The position numbers and the translations under genes are program-made. Below the pieces are notes generated by a model. It made no database searches, had not been told where the DNA came from, and saw nothing but the letters and a program-made list of their open reading frames with translations. From positions 11,346,954-11,410,953 of the forward strand of contig JAYGXS010000007.1 in the NCBI GenBank assembly GCA_036362985.1: a stretch of DNA of 64,000 nt, in the 5' to 3' direction. Shown piece by piece: positions 53,690-63,775 of this stretch (its first letter is position 1; every line of letters begins with the position of its first letter). This DNA is from Ligula intestinalis (Eukaryota > Platyhelminthes > Cestoda > Diphyllobothriidea > Diphyllobothriidae).

Positions 53690-53985
53690 CTGGTAGAAGT
53701 AGCTTATGTAGACCCACTCATATGCCCCTAGTCCCAGCATTTTGTCCTCCAAAATCGGTGGTCATAGAGTTTTGAGGGGTGGGGAAATAGGATAGGCAAA
53801 GAAGGAAATTTTTAGAAGTAAGTGTAAAGTGGAAAACATTTAGGCGAATTTGCTTCCCGTGGCCGCTGGGAGCAGGTTGTTCCACATGTAAATTGAAGGT
53901 GTGCGCGGCGCTTTGCGCTGCGGACCATACTAATCTAACTTTAGAACGGTAAGTTGGACCTCAGGTAAGTTGAAGTAGACGACCT
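53690..53985 (-). repeat. Interspersed repeat R3, minus copy
   Basis: Inverted relative to 32380-32670 with blocks CCCCTAGTCCCAGCATTTTG, GGGAAATAGGATAGGCAAAG, CCGTGGCCGCTGGGAG and CCTCAGGTAAGTTGAAGTAG. Confidence 0.6.
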
Positions 53986-54139
53986 CCTAACCACCACTTC
54001 AGTTTTCGGAAAATTAAAGAAACCTGCAATTTGATAGTCGGGTTTTTCAGCAATAAGTAGGAAAATCTACAGATTTAAATTAACAACACTTCTAAATGCA
54101 GTAAAATAAAAATGCATTTAGCATTTATTAAAGTATATT

Positions 54140-54245
54140 CCACTGCGTGTCCTAATTCTCCACCCACAAAACCCTATAACCACCGTTTTCTTAGGAAAAC
54201 ATGCAGGGAGTAGGGATTAATGTATGGACCTACATAAGCTACTGT
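54140..54245 (+). repeat. R3 fragment, + orientation
   Basis: CACCCACAAAACCCTATAAC, CACCGTTTTCTTAGG and GCAGGGAGTAGGGATTAATG match 32580-32665. It forms an inverted pair with the neighbouring minus copy. Confidence 0.5.
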
Positions 54246-56419
54246 TGCCAATTATATTTACGTCCCCCTGAAGGTCAAACCAGGCACCTACCGTTGCAGT
54301 TGACTTTGAAGTCTCCAAGCAACTACTCACAAGATTTCGAAATGGGTAGAAAACATGTTTTATACTACGTAAAGAACATCACTAAACGGACAGAATGTAT
54401 ACTATTTGAAAAGACGTCTTAACATCTTACGAAAAGTACCTGATTAAAATCTCTTTAAACCGAAGGCGATCCCTCAGCTGAAGGAAACCTAGCATGCTTT
54501 ATGCTTTTTGACATGGTCTTAAATAGTACTCAGGTGGTTGCGTTTCTCTGAAAAGGCAAATTCTTCCCAAAAAGTAGCATCTGCAATCACCCTCCTATTT
54601 TGGCTTTAAGCCGCCTATTATGGTGTTATAACCTTGTGTTTTCCTGTTTCAACACCGGTTATGTCCCCCAGTTACATGTTAGTAAGAGAAGGCAGAACGG
54701 GATAGCAGATAGTACTATCACTAGTTCTGCTTGTACATCAGCGTTGTCTTCTGTGTGTCCATCAGTAGCGTGTCCTCTGTAGCTTGTCTCGGCCAACAGC
54801 AGGTCTGGTCACTAGCAGCAGAATCTCCGGTCGTTGGCAGCGTGTCTCGATTACAGAGTCCCGTGGCTTCCAGCAGCAGAATGCCCTGCTCGCAGCCTCG
54901 ATATTTAAGGGCCAACAGTCAGTGTTCCCTAGTGGTCCTCCGCGAAGGGCCTCTACAGGCAACCGTCGTGCCTCAGCCATCGTGTCCTCAGGTGACGCTT
55001 GGCACGCGCTTGCTTTGCTCCTGGCCAGGCATGACCTCACGGATGGCAGACCCCGGCCTGTGGTTGTCCTTGCGTGCTCGCGTGTTGGCCTTTCAAAGTC
55101 GCTCTCTTGGCTCGCTCTGCATCCATCGGTGGCCTGTCCGATTCCTTTGTTCTAGTGCCCTGAGGACAGCTCGAGTTATGACTCGCTTGTTGGGCCCTCC
55201 TAACATATAGAAACCTTTCGAATCCCGTGTTTACGTCCAGGTGACATAGAATATCAGATAGGAGTATTCGTCCCCATCCGCTGTGTTTCCCGGGGAGCGG
55301 GATAGCTCTTCACAGCAATCAGAAATTTAAAACCGGCGTTCAAAGTGGAGGATACCTGTGTAAAGGAGAGGGAAGTTTCATTTATCATCGGCTTCGTCAG
55401 TACGCCGCTTACTTAAGAAGAAAATGGTGCGGACATCTATTATTAAAGGTTAGATGGCGGTCTTATCTCTGGGTTTAAACGACAGACACCACAATCTGGT
55501 TTTGCCATTCTGAGCGCAGTCGATCAACACACCAGTCACTTGGAATGAAGAGCCCCAACGCGGCCCGAAATACCGTGACATACACGTAGAAACGGCAGGA
55601 AATGGCTCAAGTGGTTTGATTGTTGGCTGTACCAAAGCCTGTTGTGGGATTCGAATCCTATCGAGACCGCAGCCGCCGCAGATGTTTTTTACAATTTGGG
55701 GGAGAAATGAAAGGCTTTATTATTGACAAAGTAAATTAGCAGAAAGCGTGGGAATCTTTGTTGTACAGCTGTATGCGGGAATATCACCTGATGGTGTTAG
55801 ACGCGTAGGAATGTTTTATTTATCTGCATGTGCCGAGGCAGGGCTCATTGAGGCTAACGGCTGGCAATGAATCGTGCTTTATTTACGGGCTTCATGTTTT
55901 TGTGTAACGCGGCGTTCTCAAAGTCGTCTCAAAAGGTCCTAACACCTGCACCTTCTTTGGCTTGTGCCAACTCGCAGATGTTTTGGGTGCGTTCGTGGGG
56001 GCTTGTCTGCTAAATCTTCTCTGCTGTTACCGAGAGTGAACTCTAGAGCAAATCGATCGATATAGGAGAAGCTCCGAGTCATCGCTAGGCCACAGGATCT
56101 GACTATTTCGAAGTAGACATTGTGATCATCTGTCTGAGTAGTAATTATGCCCTTGTTGCTAAAGCCTCCCTCAGTGTGTGATTAGTAATGATAGAAACGA
56201 TCGATAATTGCAGTGGATTTGTTGTCCCGGCATGACTAAGCGCATCGAAAAATTGGTCAGGGCTCCAGCATGGCGCGAGGGTTAGCGGCACTTGCCTGAA
56301 TGCGTTGACTGGAAATCGAGTCAGCATTAATCGATAACCTATTGGTCTATTAAAAATTATTTCAGCCATTGTTTTTATGGTTTCTCCCCGGCAGTAAATG
56401 GGAGCACGAAAGGTTCGTG

Positions 56420-56530
56420 ACACAAGTGGCTTTGCGCCAAACTTCAGGGAAATTCGGGTTAAGGTTAGACCTGCAGTTAAAGTTTGAGTTAAGATAAGTT
56501 GTCCTGTCAGGGGATGGATATATAATTAAT
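56420..56530. repeat. TTAGGG-like degenerate repeat R4 fragment
   Basis: ACAAGTGGCTTTGCGCCAAA and ATTCGGGTTAAGGTTAGACC parallel the start of the 32.03 kb copy (AAAAGTGGCTTTGCGATTAG). Confidence 0.45.
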
Positions 56531-57050
56531 TATGATCGTCGTTAAATTGATCCTACTAAGAATTAAAATAGCAGTATGCATTTCCTTCAACGGGGTGCCT
56601 TCCTCCCCAATCTTCGGTAAAGGATCCACAAACCTTACACCAGAGTTTACTTTCTCCTAACAGTACTGTAGTTCAAACAAACAAACGGTGATAAAAATGA
56701 GTATATAATGGAAACAAGTCAACCGATATATTTAGGAGAAAAATTCCCATGTGAATGGGGAGCAGAAAGGTAGATGACCACTCGCTTTCAAAAGCCCATC
56801 AATTATGATAACAATTTCCATCTATTTGCAAAATGTATAATTTAATAGCCTGTTAAAATCTCGAACAAAAGACCTCTCGAAATAAATACATCACAGAGGG
56901 TAGGGTTTTGGACAGGGCAACATTTTGGATGTTCCACTGGGACGGGGGACGCTCGTGGCCATAGGGCCCTATTCAAATGTATACTACTGATAAAGTAACG
57001 TAGCTTGTAGCTACTTTATATTCTGCACCCTTTTGGTTTTACCTACGCAG

Positions 57051-57374
57051 CTCCAGGACCATTCGGAAATGGAACTGTCCATGCTGTTGCATCTGTCAAA
57101 GCAACATCTGGACGACCGCCTTGGCGCTGCTGCGAACGCCGGCGAACCGCCGAGTCTGGAAGAGGCTCGCAGCAACCTGGAGATCCTGCTTCGTTTCCAC
57201 AGCGCTTGGAGATGTGTCCTCAGGTTCTACAGTGACGGCACCGCTGCCAGTTGGCGGGACATATTCAGTGCGCGGTTGGCGGAGCTGGAGAAGGCGACCG
57301 TTAACGCCAGTCAGATACTGCGCCTCACAGCAAGGGCGTCGATGGAGGCCAGTCTCGAAACATACGCGTCAGGG
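57051..57374 (+). CDS. Exon 4 of the host gene (108 codons); gene continues to the right
   Basis: The acceptor ACCTACGCAG ends at 57050 and the donor GTAAGG starts at 57375. The exon is 324 bases, phase 0 at both ends. It reads LQDHSEMELSMLLHLSKQHL, then EEARSNLEILLRFHSAWRCV, then FSARLAELEKATVNASQILR and RASMEASLETYASG. The pattern is strongly alpha-helical, with Leu/Ala heptads, suggesting a helical-repeat or coiled-coil scaffold domain. There is no stop before the donor, and no further exon was found before the right edge, where triplet tracts and a non-LTR element occupy the sequence. Family unknown. Confidence 0.75.
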
Positions 57375-57584
57375 GTAAGGAAATATGTTTTGTTTTCTCC
57401 ACTTCCTGCGTGACTATTTTTCGAAAACTTTACCTCCGCGCCTATTTCAAAGCCTATTTCTGTACAGTTTTATCACCGTCCGGCTTTTATCCCTTAACTT
57501 TAGTGTCTTACGTGCGTCTACATTTTCAGCTCGGCTCATCTTGGCCCCTTTTTATCGATTCCCCCAAGCTCCAACTGGAACACT

Positions 57585-57944
57585 GTCATTACTACCGCTG
57601 TTCTTATTACTTTTACAAATCGTATTTCTTATTCGTCTTCTACTACGATAACTAATACTACTACTTCCAATACTAATTCTGTTACTTCCTCTTCTACTTA
57701 TATTGATATTACTATTTCTAGTATTACGACCGCTGGTAGTACTACTACCGCCAATACTTCTACTAATACTACTGCTATCAATACTACAACGACTATATCT
57801 GTAACTAAGATTTCTACTAGTACTATTACTAGTATTTCTAATACTAGTAATAATAATAATACTATTTATAATACCGCTTATACTTCTATTACCATCAATA
57901 CTACCAATTCTGTTATTGCTTTTATCACTACTACTATCGCTGGA
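57585..57944. repeat. Trinucleotide (ACT/TAC) tract, left block
   Basis: Irregular ACT/ATT/AGT triplets over about 360 bp, interrupted at 57.94 kb by an R2 copy and resumed at 58.37 kb. Confidence 0.75.
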
Positions 57945-58365
57945 GGTTAAGTAAGTTAAACCCTAGCAACTGCGATCTTCAGACCATGGTCCCTGAGGAG
58001 AAAAGTCGGTGGAGGCCAGTATAGTAGGAATATTTTATTCTGTATCCAGAGGAACGCAGGATAAGCAGGAAGAGGTTTGACTTCGGAGCGCACGTCCTTC
58101 CGCTGGAGCGGCGTGGTTCGAAGTGTGGGAATAGTTAAAAGGGCCCAGAGCGAGCATTCTGTGAGTCAGTTTCAGGATTCTGATTGGCCTGATCATTCTG
58201 GGGTGCGTGCGTTCGCCCCAGCCGCCCGAGGGCAAAGGTCACCCCTCGCATGCGGACATCGGCCATCGCGATGGGTCGAGCGACTGGGCGGCCAAAACTG
58301 CCCCCGTGAGACCACGTCTGTGGCGTCTCGCGTTTGGAGGAGGTAGACTGCAGAACCGCCTCACT
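57945..58365 (-). repeat. LTR-like repeat R2 inserted in the trinucleotide tract
   Basis: Reversed R2: AAGTTAAACCCTAGCAACTG, CGATCTTCAGACCATGGTCC, GGAATATTTTATTCTGTATC (reversed AATAAA region) and TTCTGATTGGCCTGATC. It interrupts what looks like one triplet tract. Boundaries approximate. Confidence 0.6.
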
Positions 58366-58795
58366 ACTAGTAATAATGCTACCATCTCCACTAATACTAA
58401 TACTCCTACTCATAAAACTACTACTTCTTCTTCCACTAATGCTTCTAATACTTCTACCAGTACTACTCCTACTACTACTTGTACTAATTTTACCACTACT
58501 TTCATCAATCCTTCTATTTCTAGTACTACTAATATTGCTTCTACAGTGAATACTTTTATTACTACTACGAATTGTACTAGTAGTACTTATATTTCTATTA
58601 TTAATTCTTCCACTGCTACTATGAATGATAATACAACTACGACTAGCAATCATACTACTACTTCCAATCTTGCTAATACTTCTATTAATACCAATACTAC
58701 TACTAGTACTAATATTAGCTCCACTACTGTTACTACTAAGACAACCAATACTTCGAATACTGCTTCTACTAATACTACTGTCACTATTGGCTGAT
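58366..58795. repeat. Trinucleotide (ACT/TAC) tract, right block
   Basis: About 430 bp of ACT/ATT/AGT/CTT triplets. The long open frames over it on both strands (up to 267 codons) are low-complexity Ser/Thr/Asn or Leu translations and are not genes. Confidence 0.8.
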
Positions 58796-58959
58796 GAGCA
58801 GTGCTGCGTTTCGTCATAAGACAGTCGGGACATTCGGATATTTTTATGTGTCAAGAGACAGTCAGGATAACTCGGTGTGGTTCTACAGAGATAAACAGTA
58901 AGATTAAAGTAGAAAACAAAGGGAGGGTGGACGTACATTCGCGGTGCTTAGACGAGCAG

Positions 58960-59375
58960 TTTGCCTGAATGACGCAGACGTCTTGCTGCCAGTTTAAAGG
59001 GGAATAACTACATGCGGCAGGAGTCCACGAACCAGGGGGCGAATAAGAACACGATGCAAGGAACAAAGAACGTGGGGAGTGGTGAATAAGCGCACGGGAA
59101 TAATAATACGATGCAAGGAACAAAGAGCGCAGTGAATAAGCACACGGGAATAAAGCTCGCAGTGTGTCAGCGAATGGGAAGGCAGTCAACGAGGTCAAGG
59201 GGTCAGAACATGCGACAAGGCCCGCGGGCAGGATGAAACAAAGGTGGCTGGACCATCAGTGGATGACTAAGCGGGCTTAAGGACACATGCTTCGGCCAAG
59301 TGGGTGAAGTCCTAACACACAGTTTGCAGCAAGTAAAATCCGAATGTGACGTTGACGTGATGAATGTCACCCCCC
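58960..59375. repeat. R5 repeat: short tandem units plus segment duplicated at 63.29-63.46 kb
   Basis: Units near 59051-59107, 59110-59155 and beyond share GATGCAAGGAACAAAGA and AAGC(G/A)CACGGGAATAA. 59160-59370 matches 63290-63460 (GGTCA-AGGTC, GTGGATGACT, GCGGGCTTA-GGACACATGC, GCCAAGTGGG, TGATGAATGTCA). Confidence 0.65.
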
Positions 59376-59743
59376 CCCCCGCAAGGTCGGGGCTCCCGAC
59401 GATTCTCTAGTGTCACATGGTTGTACTGTCCGTTCGATAATGAGCGAGCCATCGCTTGTATATATCAGTCAGTATATTTGGAGTAAATGACCGAAGCCCT
59501 TAAAAACTCCATTGAAATGGTACAGGAATGCATAAGTTTTTGTGAAATATGCAAACATTGTTACAGATCGCTTTTGTTGTGCAAAAGTGCACAGAAATAA
59601 TTTGGAAAAATGAATTGTTGAAGAGGTGAGGCGTTTGCGGAATGGCAGCGTACAAATGTTCACTGAATATCCAGTCTCTGTGATCTTCTAGTGTAAATAA
59701 ATACGCTATTCAAATTAAACGAGTAGTGTGATTGTTTGTAATG
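59376..59743 (-). other. 3' flank of the non-LTR element
   Basis: Lies after the stop of the C-terminal frame on the minus strand. The poly-C at 59370-59380 may mark a boundary. No clear poly(A) or short 3' tandem repeat was seen, so the element's 3' end is uncertain. Confidence 0.4.
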
Positions 59744-60388
59744 TTATGTCAAATAGGTGTAAGGTGTTAACATATGGTTATCCAAACGTCTCTTGAAAAC
59801 GTCAACCGTCGGTGCATGCACAATAGACTCGGGCAAGGAGTTCCACTGTCGAATGACCCTTTGAGAGAAGAAGGATGAACGTTGGTTTATTCGGCTTAGT
59901 TCCTTCTTCAACTGGCAGTCATGTCTTCGGGGGTTCCTTCTTGGGGCCATTTGAAAGAGATCCTCCCATTTGACATCCAGACCAGTTCCCCTTATTAACT
60001 GAAAAGTTGCTATAAGGTCCCCTCTGTCTTGTCTATAATGGAGGGCAAAGAGGTTTAAAGCAGTCAGCCGCTGTTCATAGGTGGACTGCTTAAGTTCAGG
60101 GACCGCCTTGGTAAAACGTCTTTGAACACCTTCGAGAATCCGCATGTCTTTCTGAAGCCAGGGCCACCAAGCCTGTATCGCATATTCCAGATGCGGCCGC
60201 ACGAACGTTTCATATACTTTTCCGAAGACATCGGTATCCAGGCTAACAAACCTCCTTCGTATGGCGCCCATGACCGACATTGCTCTCGCTGCGGCTTTGG
60301 AACTCTGTGCGGTGACACTTAGGTCGTCTTTAATAAGAACACCTAGGTCTCTTTGCACACTTACGGTTTTGAGTGGTTGGCCTCCCAA
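59744..60388 (-). pseudogene. Non-LTR element RT C-terminal domain
   Basis: A 214-codon frame (opens with TTG, so the true upstream continuation lies in the RT core). It reads LKTVSVQRDLGVLIKDDLSV, RAMSVMGAIRRRF, YETFVRPHLEYAIQAWWPWL, RILEGVQRRFTKAVPEL, YEQRLTALNLFALHYRQDRG and QRVIRQWNSLPESIVHAPTV. This is the conserved tail of CR1/jockey reverse transcriptases (LGVxI, VRPxLEYA, E-VQRRFTK, RLxxLxLxxLxxRR-RGD, WNxLPxxVV). It ends at a stop near 59744 after VDVFKRRLDNHM. This is the best-preserved part of the element. Confidence 0.85.
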
Positions 60389-60900
60389 GATATAATGTCG
60401 CTAGAGTGCAGTTCTGCATCGTCTTGCTTATAGTATGTGCATTGCTACACATTTTTTGGGGTTGAAATTCACACACCAACTGTCGCTCCAACAGTGCAGT
60501 CGGTCTATATCCTCTTGTAATATTTGGAATTCCCTTTCATCGTTTATCTCCCTCCACAGTTTGAGATCATCAGCAAAGAGTACTATGTAAGATTTAATTT
60601 CTCGCACGATGTCATTTACGTAGATGATGAAAAGAAGTGGCCCAAGAACTGACCCTTGTGGAACTCCACTTTTGACAGGTGCCCACTCTGAATAATAGCC
60701 ACCTGCAGTAACTGTTTGACTACGGTCTCCAAGGAAGTCTTTAATCTAGTTCAGGAGATTTCCTGTTATCCCAAAGTCGGTCAGTTTTTGGATGATTCGC
60801 TGATGTGGAACTCGATCAAATGCCTTGGTGAAGTCAAAATAAATAACATCCACTGGGTGTCCTTCATCCATGGCTTTTGTCCAGTGATAAGATTTGTAAG
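60389..60900 (-). pseudogene. Non-LTR reverse transcriptase catalytic core, broken
   Basis: On the minus strand, in a different frame from the segment upstream, one reads DVIYFDFTKAFDRVPHQ, then a TAG stop in a position usually occupied by Trp before IKDFL. Then come SGVPQGSVLGPLLFIIYVND and the FADD catalytic motif (complement of 60566-60577), followed by LHCWSDSWCVNFNPKKC. RT motifs 3 to 6 are recognisable, with both Asp of FADD present. The frameshift near 60.88 kb and the stop mean it cannot be translated as one protein. Confidence 0.8.
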
Positions 60901-61386
60901 ACAAGACCTCTTCTCATAGAAACCATGCTGGACTGAGCTGATTTGGCGGCGAAATGAATCGAGCGATAAAATCGATTGTTTGATTATCCTTTCCATCAGC
61001 TTACAGCAGATGCACGTCAAACTAACCGGTCGATAGTTGGTGGGATAGAGTCGTGATCCTTCCTTATGGATGGGTACGACATTTGCCAACTTCCATGTTT
61101 CAGGTAGTTTACCAGCTTCGAGCGATTTTCGAAAAATTATACTGAGTGGTTCCGCTAATTCCTCGAACATTTCGCGTAGAAGTAGCCCTGGGATCTCATC
61201 CGGTCCAGGTGACTTGGCCGGATCCAACTTCTTTAACTCTGCCAAAACTGTCTGCGGTGTAAATAATACTGTGTTTATAATCGAGTTGTTGACGGCTTGT
61301 GACAAAGGGCGTGGCTGGAGAGGTGGCTCCGTGTTATAGACACCTTGGAAGAATTCTGAAAAAAAGTTCGGCTTTTTGAGGGCCAC
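60781..61386 (-). pseudogene. Non-LTR reverse transcriptase N-terminal part
   Basis: The frame (opening at GTG) contains FTPQTVLAELKKLDPAKSPG, PDEIPGLLLREMFEELA, LPETWKLANVVPIHKEGSR, NYRPVSLTCICCKLMERII and VQHGFYEKRSCLTNLI, the RT motifs 0 to 2 of non-LTR elements. After SCLTNLITG it leaves frame (residues KPWMKD onward), near 60.88 kb. Confidence 0.85.
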
Positions 61387-61897
61387 TATTCACAGTTTCG
61401 TTGTTTTTGTCTTTTAAAGTTGCGAGATGGTCATGGTTCTTTGTAGAACTTCTGATGTAGGAGTAGAAGGCTTTGGGTTTTTGCGGCGCCTCTTCCAAGA
61501 ATCGTAGTTCATACGAGGCTCATGTTGCTCTGATGATTTTCTTGCAGAAATTGCGTTGTTGTCTATACTTTTGGAGCTTGTTTTGATCCTTCGTCTGTTG
61601 AAATATCTTCCACAGCTTGTGTTTCTTACGGATCTCCTTTTTTACCGGTTTTGTCAGCCATCTTTGTCTCTTGCCCGTCGAACATTTCTTGAGAGGACAG
61701 TACAATTCGATCAAGTTTTTCATTCTTGATTCAAAGATATTCCAACATTCATTCATACCCCCTCGGAATAATTCCGTCCATCTTGTAGGCCCAATCGTCA
61801 ACTTCATTGCCTCAAAGTTTCCCCGCCAGACATTTCTAAATGGCTTGGAGCTTCTTTCGGGGACAGCTACCAGCGTTGATTCCCACACCAATGTCAT
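61387..61897 (-). pseudogene. Spacer between endonuclease and RT of the non-LTR element
   Basis: 61520-61897 encodes 125 codons starting directly after the SDH endonuclease motif (SSDHMTLVWES, complement of about 61890-61903). It includes a Lys-rich stretch (KKCSTGKRQRWLTKPVKKEI, RKKHKLWKIFQQTKDQNKLQ) typical of the linker before the RT. A stop after IRAT separates it from FLEEAPQKPKAFYSYIRSST in the next segment, again as in CR1 elements. Confidence 0.75.
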
Positions 61898-63396
61898 ATG
61901 ATCAGAGGACCTAGGGGTGGACCTACATTTATTTCATCAATACTTTCCTTGCTTTTGGTAAAAAGTAGATCCAGACAACTAGATCTCTGACCTTCACGCA
62001 TTCGAGTCGTGGTTCGTACATGTTGAAACAGGAATTCGTCAAGTTTCACGTCTGATAGCATTTGAGCGAATCCTTTTCTATGGCCCTTACTGTTCATCAG
62101 ATCCCACTTAATCGACGGGGCATTGAAATCGCCTACAATAATGCAGTCTTGTTTCTGACACTCCTCACAAAGTCGGGTGAGTAACAGCTGATCTTTTTCC
62201 GCAGGTTGATTTGGAGGCCTGTATACAACGGTAAAAGTCACATTTTCAGCTTTGGGTACCAATAAGTGACATTGCAGCATCTCCAGGTCACTGTCACTCG
62301 CACATTCGTCTGTGAGGATAAAGTCAACTGTACTACTTATATACAGGGCAACACCACCACCTCTTCTTATTTTTCGGTCACGTCTTAGCACCTGATAACC
62401 ATCTATTCGAATTTCAGAGTCTTTTATAGCTTCAGTTAGCAACGTTTCAGTTAGTGCAATTACATCAGGACGTAGTTCGGCCGCAAGTATTTTGAGTTCG
62501 TCAAGTTTATTAAATAGGCTTTGCACATTTCCACAATAAAACTTGATTTTGTGGAGGTTTTTACGTTGGGTTGATTGTCCGGCCGTGTGACCTTTGTTAG
62601 GATGATGGGCGTCCTCCACAGAAAGAGCCTTTGACTTCGGACAATTACCCCATTGCGTATTTCCAGGCCCTTCTCTCCTTGTTCTTTCAAGATGGCTAAG
62701 TCCGCCTTTAAGGCCCTCCATTTCATTCTCTCCTTTACCGTGTACTCCTGTTAAAAAAACCGTCTTGTGGTCGGGGATTCCTCCTGCCGTTCGCTCGAGC
62801 AGGAGATCTCTCTGAAGCTTACTCTTCAAAATTAGTTTTAACGGCCTGGGTTTCCTCCTTTGAAAATAAGAGTTGTCCTGACTATTTAGTCGGAAATGCT
62901 TCAGCATCAAAAATTCATCCTCCTCACTAATTACATCCTTTAAGCACTCCCTTAAGACCTTGGTGTCCTCGTCTATTCTACTCTTTGGACTACCTTTAGT
63001 TGATTCAGGGAGCCCATGTAGAATAATGCACTGTGTACTATCCACCTCAACTGCGTCTCGAGGAATTTGTTGGATAGTCCGGCTGATTCCAGTAGGAGCC
63101 TCGGTGCTATGGTCATGAGGAGTTGCGAGGCCAGACAGTTCATTTATATGTGCGGTTGCTGTGCTGGGTACATCCTGCACTTTTTGTCCGGAAAATGAGC
63201 CTATAAGTAGCGGCGATTTAAATTTGGATCTATAGTTGAGGCAACCGGGGCAGGAATCAGAGAACCATGGAGCGAATAAAGATGGCGGTGTATCAACGAT
63301 TGAGAAGGCGGTCGTCGAGGTCAGAGGGTCGGGATATGGGACAACGGTGGATGACTTAGCGGGCTTAGGGACACATGCCTCAGCCAAGTGGGCCAA
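61894..63396 (-). pseudogene. ORF1-like region joined to AP-type endonuclease of the non-LTR element
   Basis: A 500-codon frame opening at TTG, with the first in-frame Met at residue 164, so the true start is unclear. Residues 121-201 (CIILHGLPES ... KPRPLKLILKSKLQRDLLLE) resemble the RRM-like part of ORF1 proteins. Residues 285-490 are the endonuclease: FYCGNVQSLFNKLDELKILA with Asn290, DVIALTETLL with Glu317, RRGGGVALYI, TVVYRPP (389-395) and IIVGDFNAPSIKWD with Asp423/Asn425. The final SDH motif is in another frame just after LGPLII, showing a frameshift near 61.90 kb. The N-terminal 50 or so codons overlap the R5 repeat. Confidence 0.8.
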
Positions 63397-63460
63397 ATCC
63401 TAACATGCAGTCAACCGCAATCAACTCCGAATATGATATTGACATAATGAATGTCAAAGC
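63290..63460. repeat. R5 repeat, second copy
   Basis: Direct copy of 59160-59370, as described there. It overlaps the start of the endonuclease frame on the minus strand. Confidence 0.65.
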
Positions 63461-63775
63461 TACTCCTCTTACTACTTTTATACTTACTACTAGTAATAAG
63501 TTACTTGCTAGTACTACTTCTTCTCCTACTACTATAACGATGACTACTACTAGTTCCACTGCAACAACAACTACTACTTCCAATACTATTTCTGCTACTC
63601 CATTTATACTACTTTTATTACTACTCCTATTGCTATTTCTTCAAAATGCTACTACTACTACTACTGCTACTACTTATACTGCTACTACTACTACTACTAC
63701 TAATACTACTACTATTAATACTACTATTACTACTGCTACTACTGCTACGTCTGAGATTACTAATATCGTCGATCA
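63461..63775. repeat. Trinucleotide (ACT/TAC) tract
   Basis: About 310 bp of ACT/ATT/AGT triplets directly beside the R5 copy and the 5' side of the non-LTR element. Confidence 0.8.

Larger units (their letters stand above)
53255..57050 (+). other. Intron 3 (3.8 kb)
   Basis: Phase-0 intron, GTACTT to CTACGCAG. It holds R3 on the minus strand, a partial R3, a TTAGGG-like patch at 56440-56530 and otherwise unassigned sequence. The frame at 54731-55210 (159 codons, Ser/Pro/Val-rich) overlaps other frames and was not accepted as an exon. Confidence 0.65.
59744..63396 (-). mobile_element. CR1/jockey-like non-LTR retrotransposon, nearly full length, inactivated
   Basis: Reading the minus strand from 63.4 kb: an ORF1-like region, an apurinic-type endonuclease, a spacer, a reverse transcriptase and a C-terminal domain, in the order of CR1-type ORF2. 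It is broken by at least two frameshifts (near 61.90 and 60.88 kb) and in-frame stops (near 61.52 kb and within the RT at about 60.75 kb). It lies antisense to the host gene, downstream of exon 4. The 5' edge falls inside the R5 repeat and triplet tract. Confidence 0.85.

Noticed and set aside
54731..55210. 159-codon frame in intron 3 as an extra exon
   Set aside because: Three overlapping frames on both strands in the same place, no matching phase-0 AG/GT pair, and a Ser/Pro/Val-rich translation unlike the exons.
58135..58938. Long minus-strand open frame (267 codons) and its + strand counterpart of 195 codons
   Set aside because: Both are translations of the ACT/ATT triplet tract and the R2 repeat; composition is Ser/Asn/Ile or Thr/Asn only.
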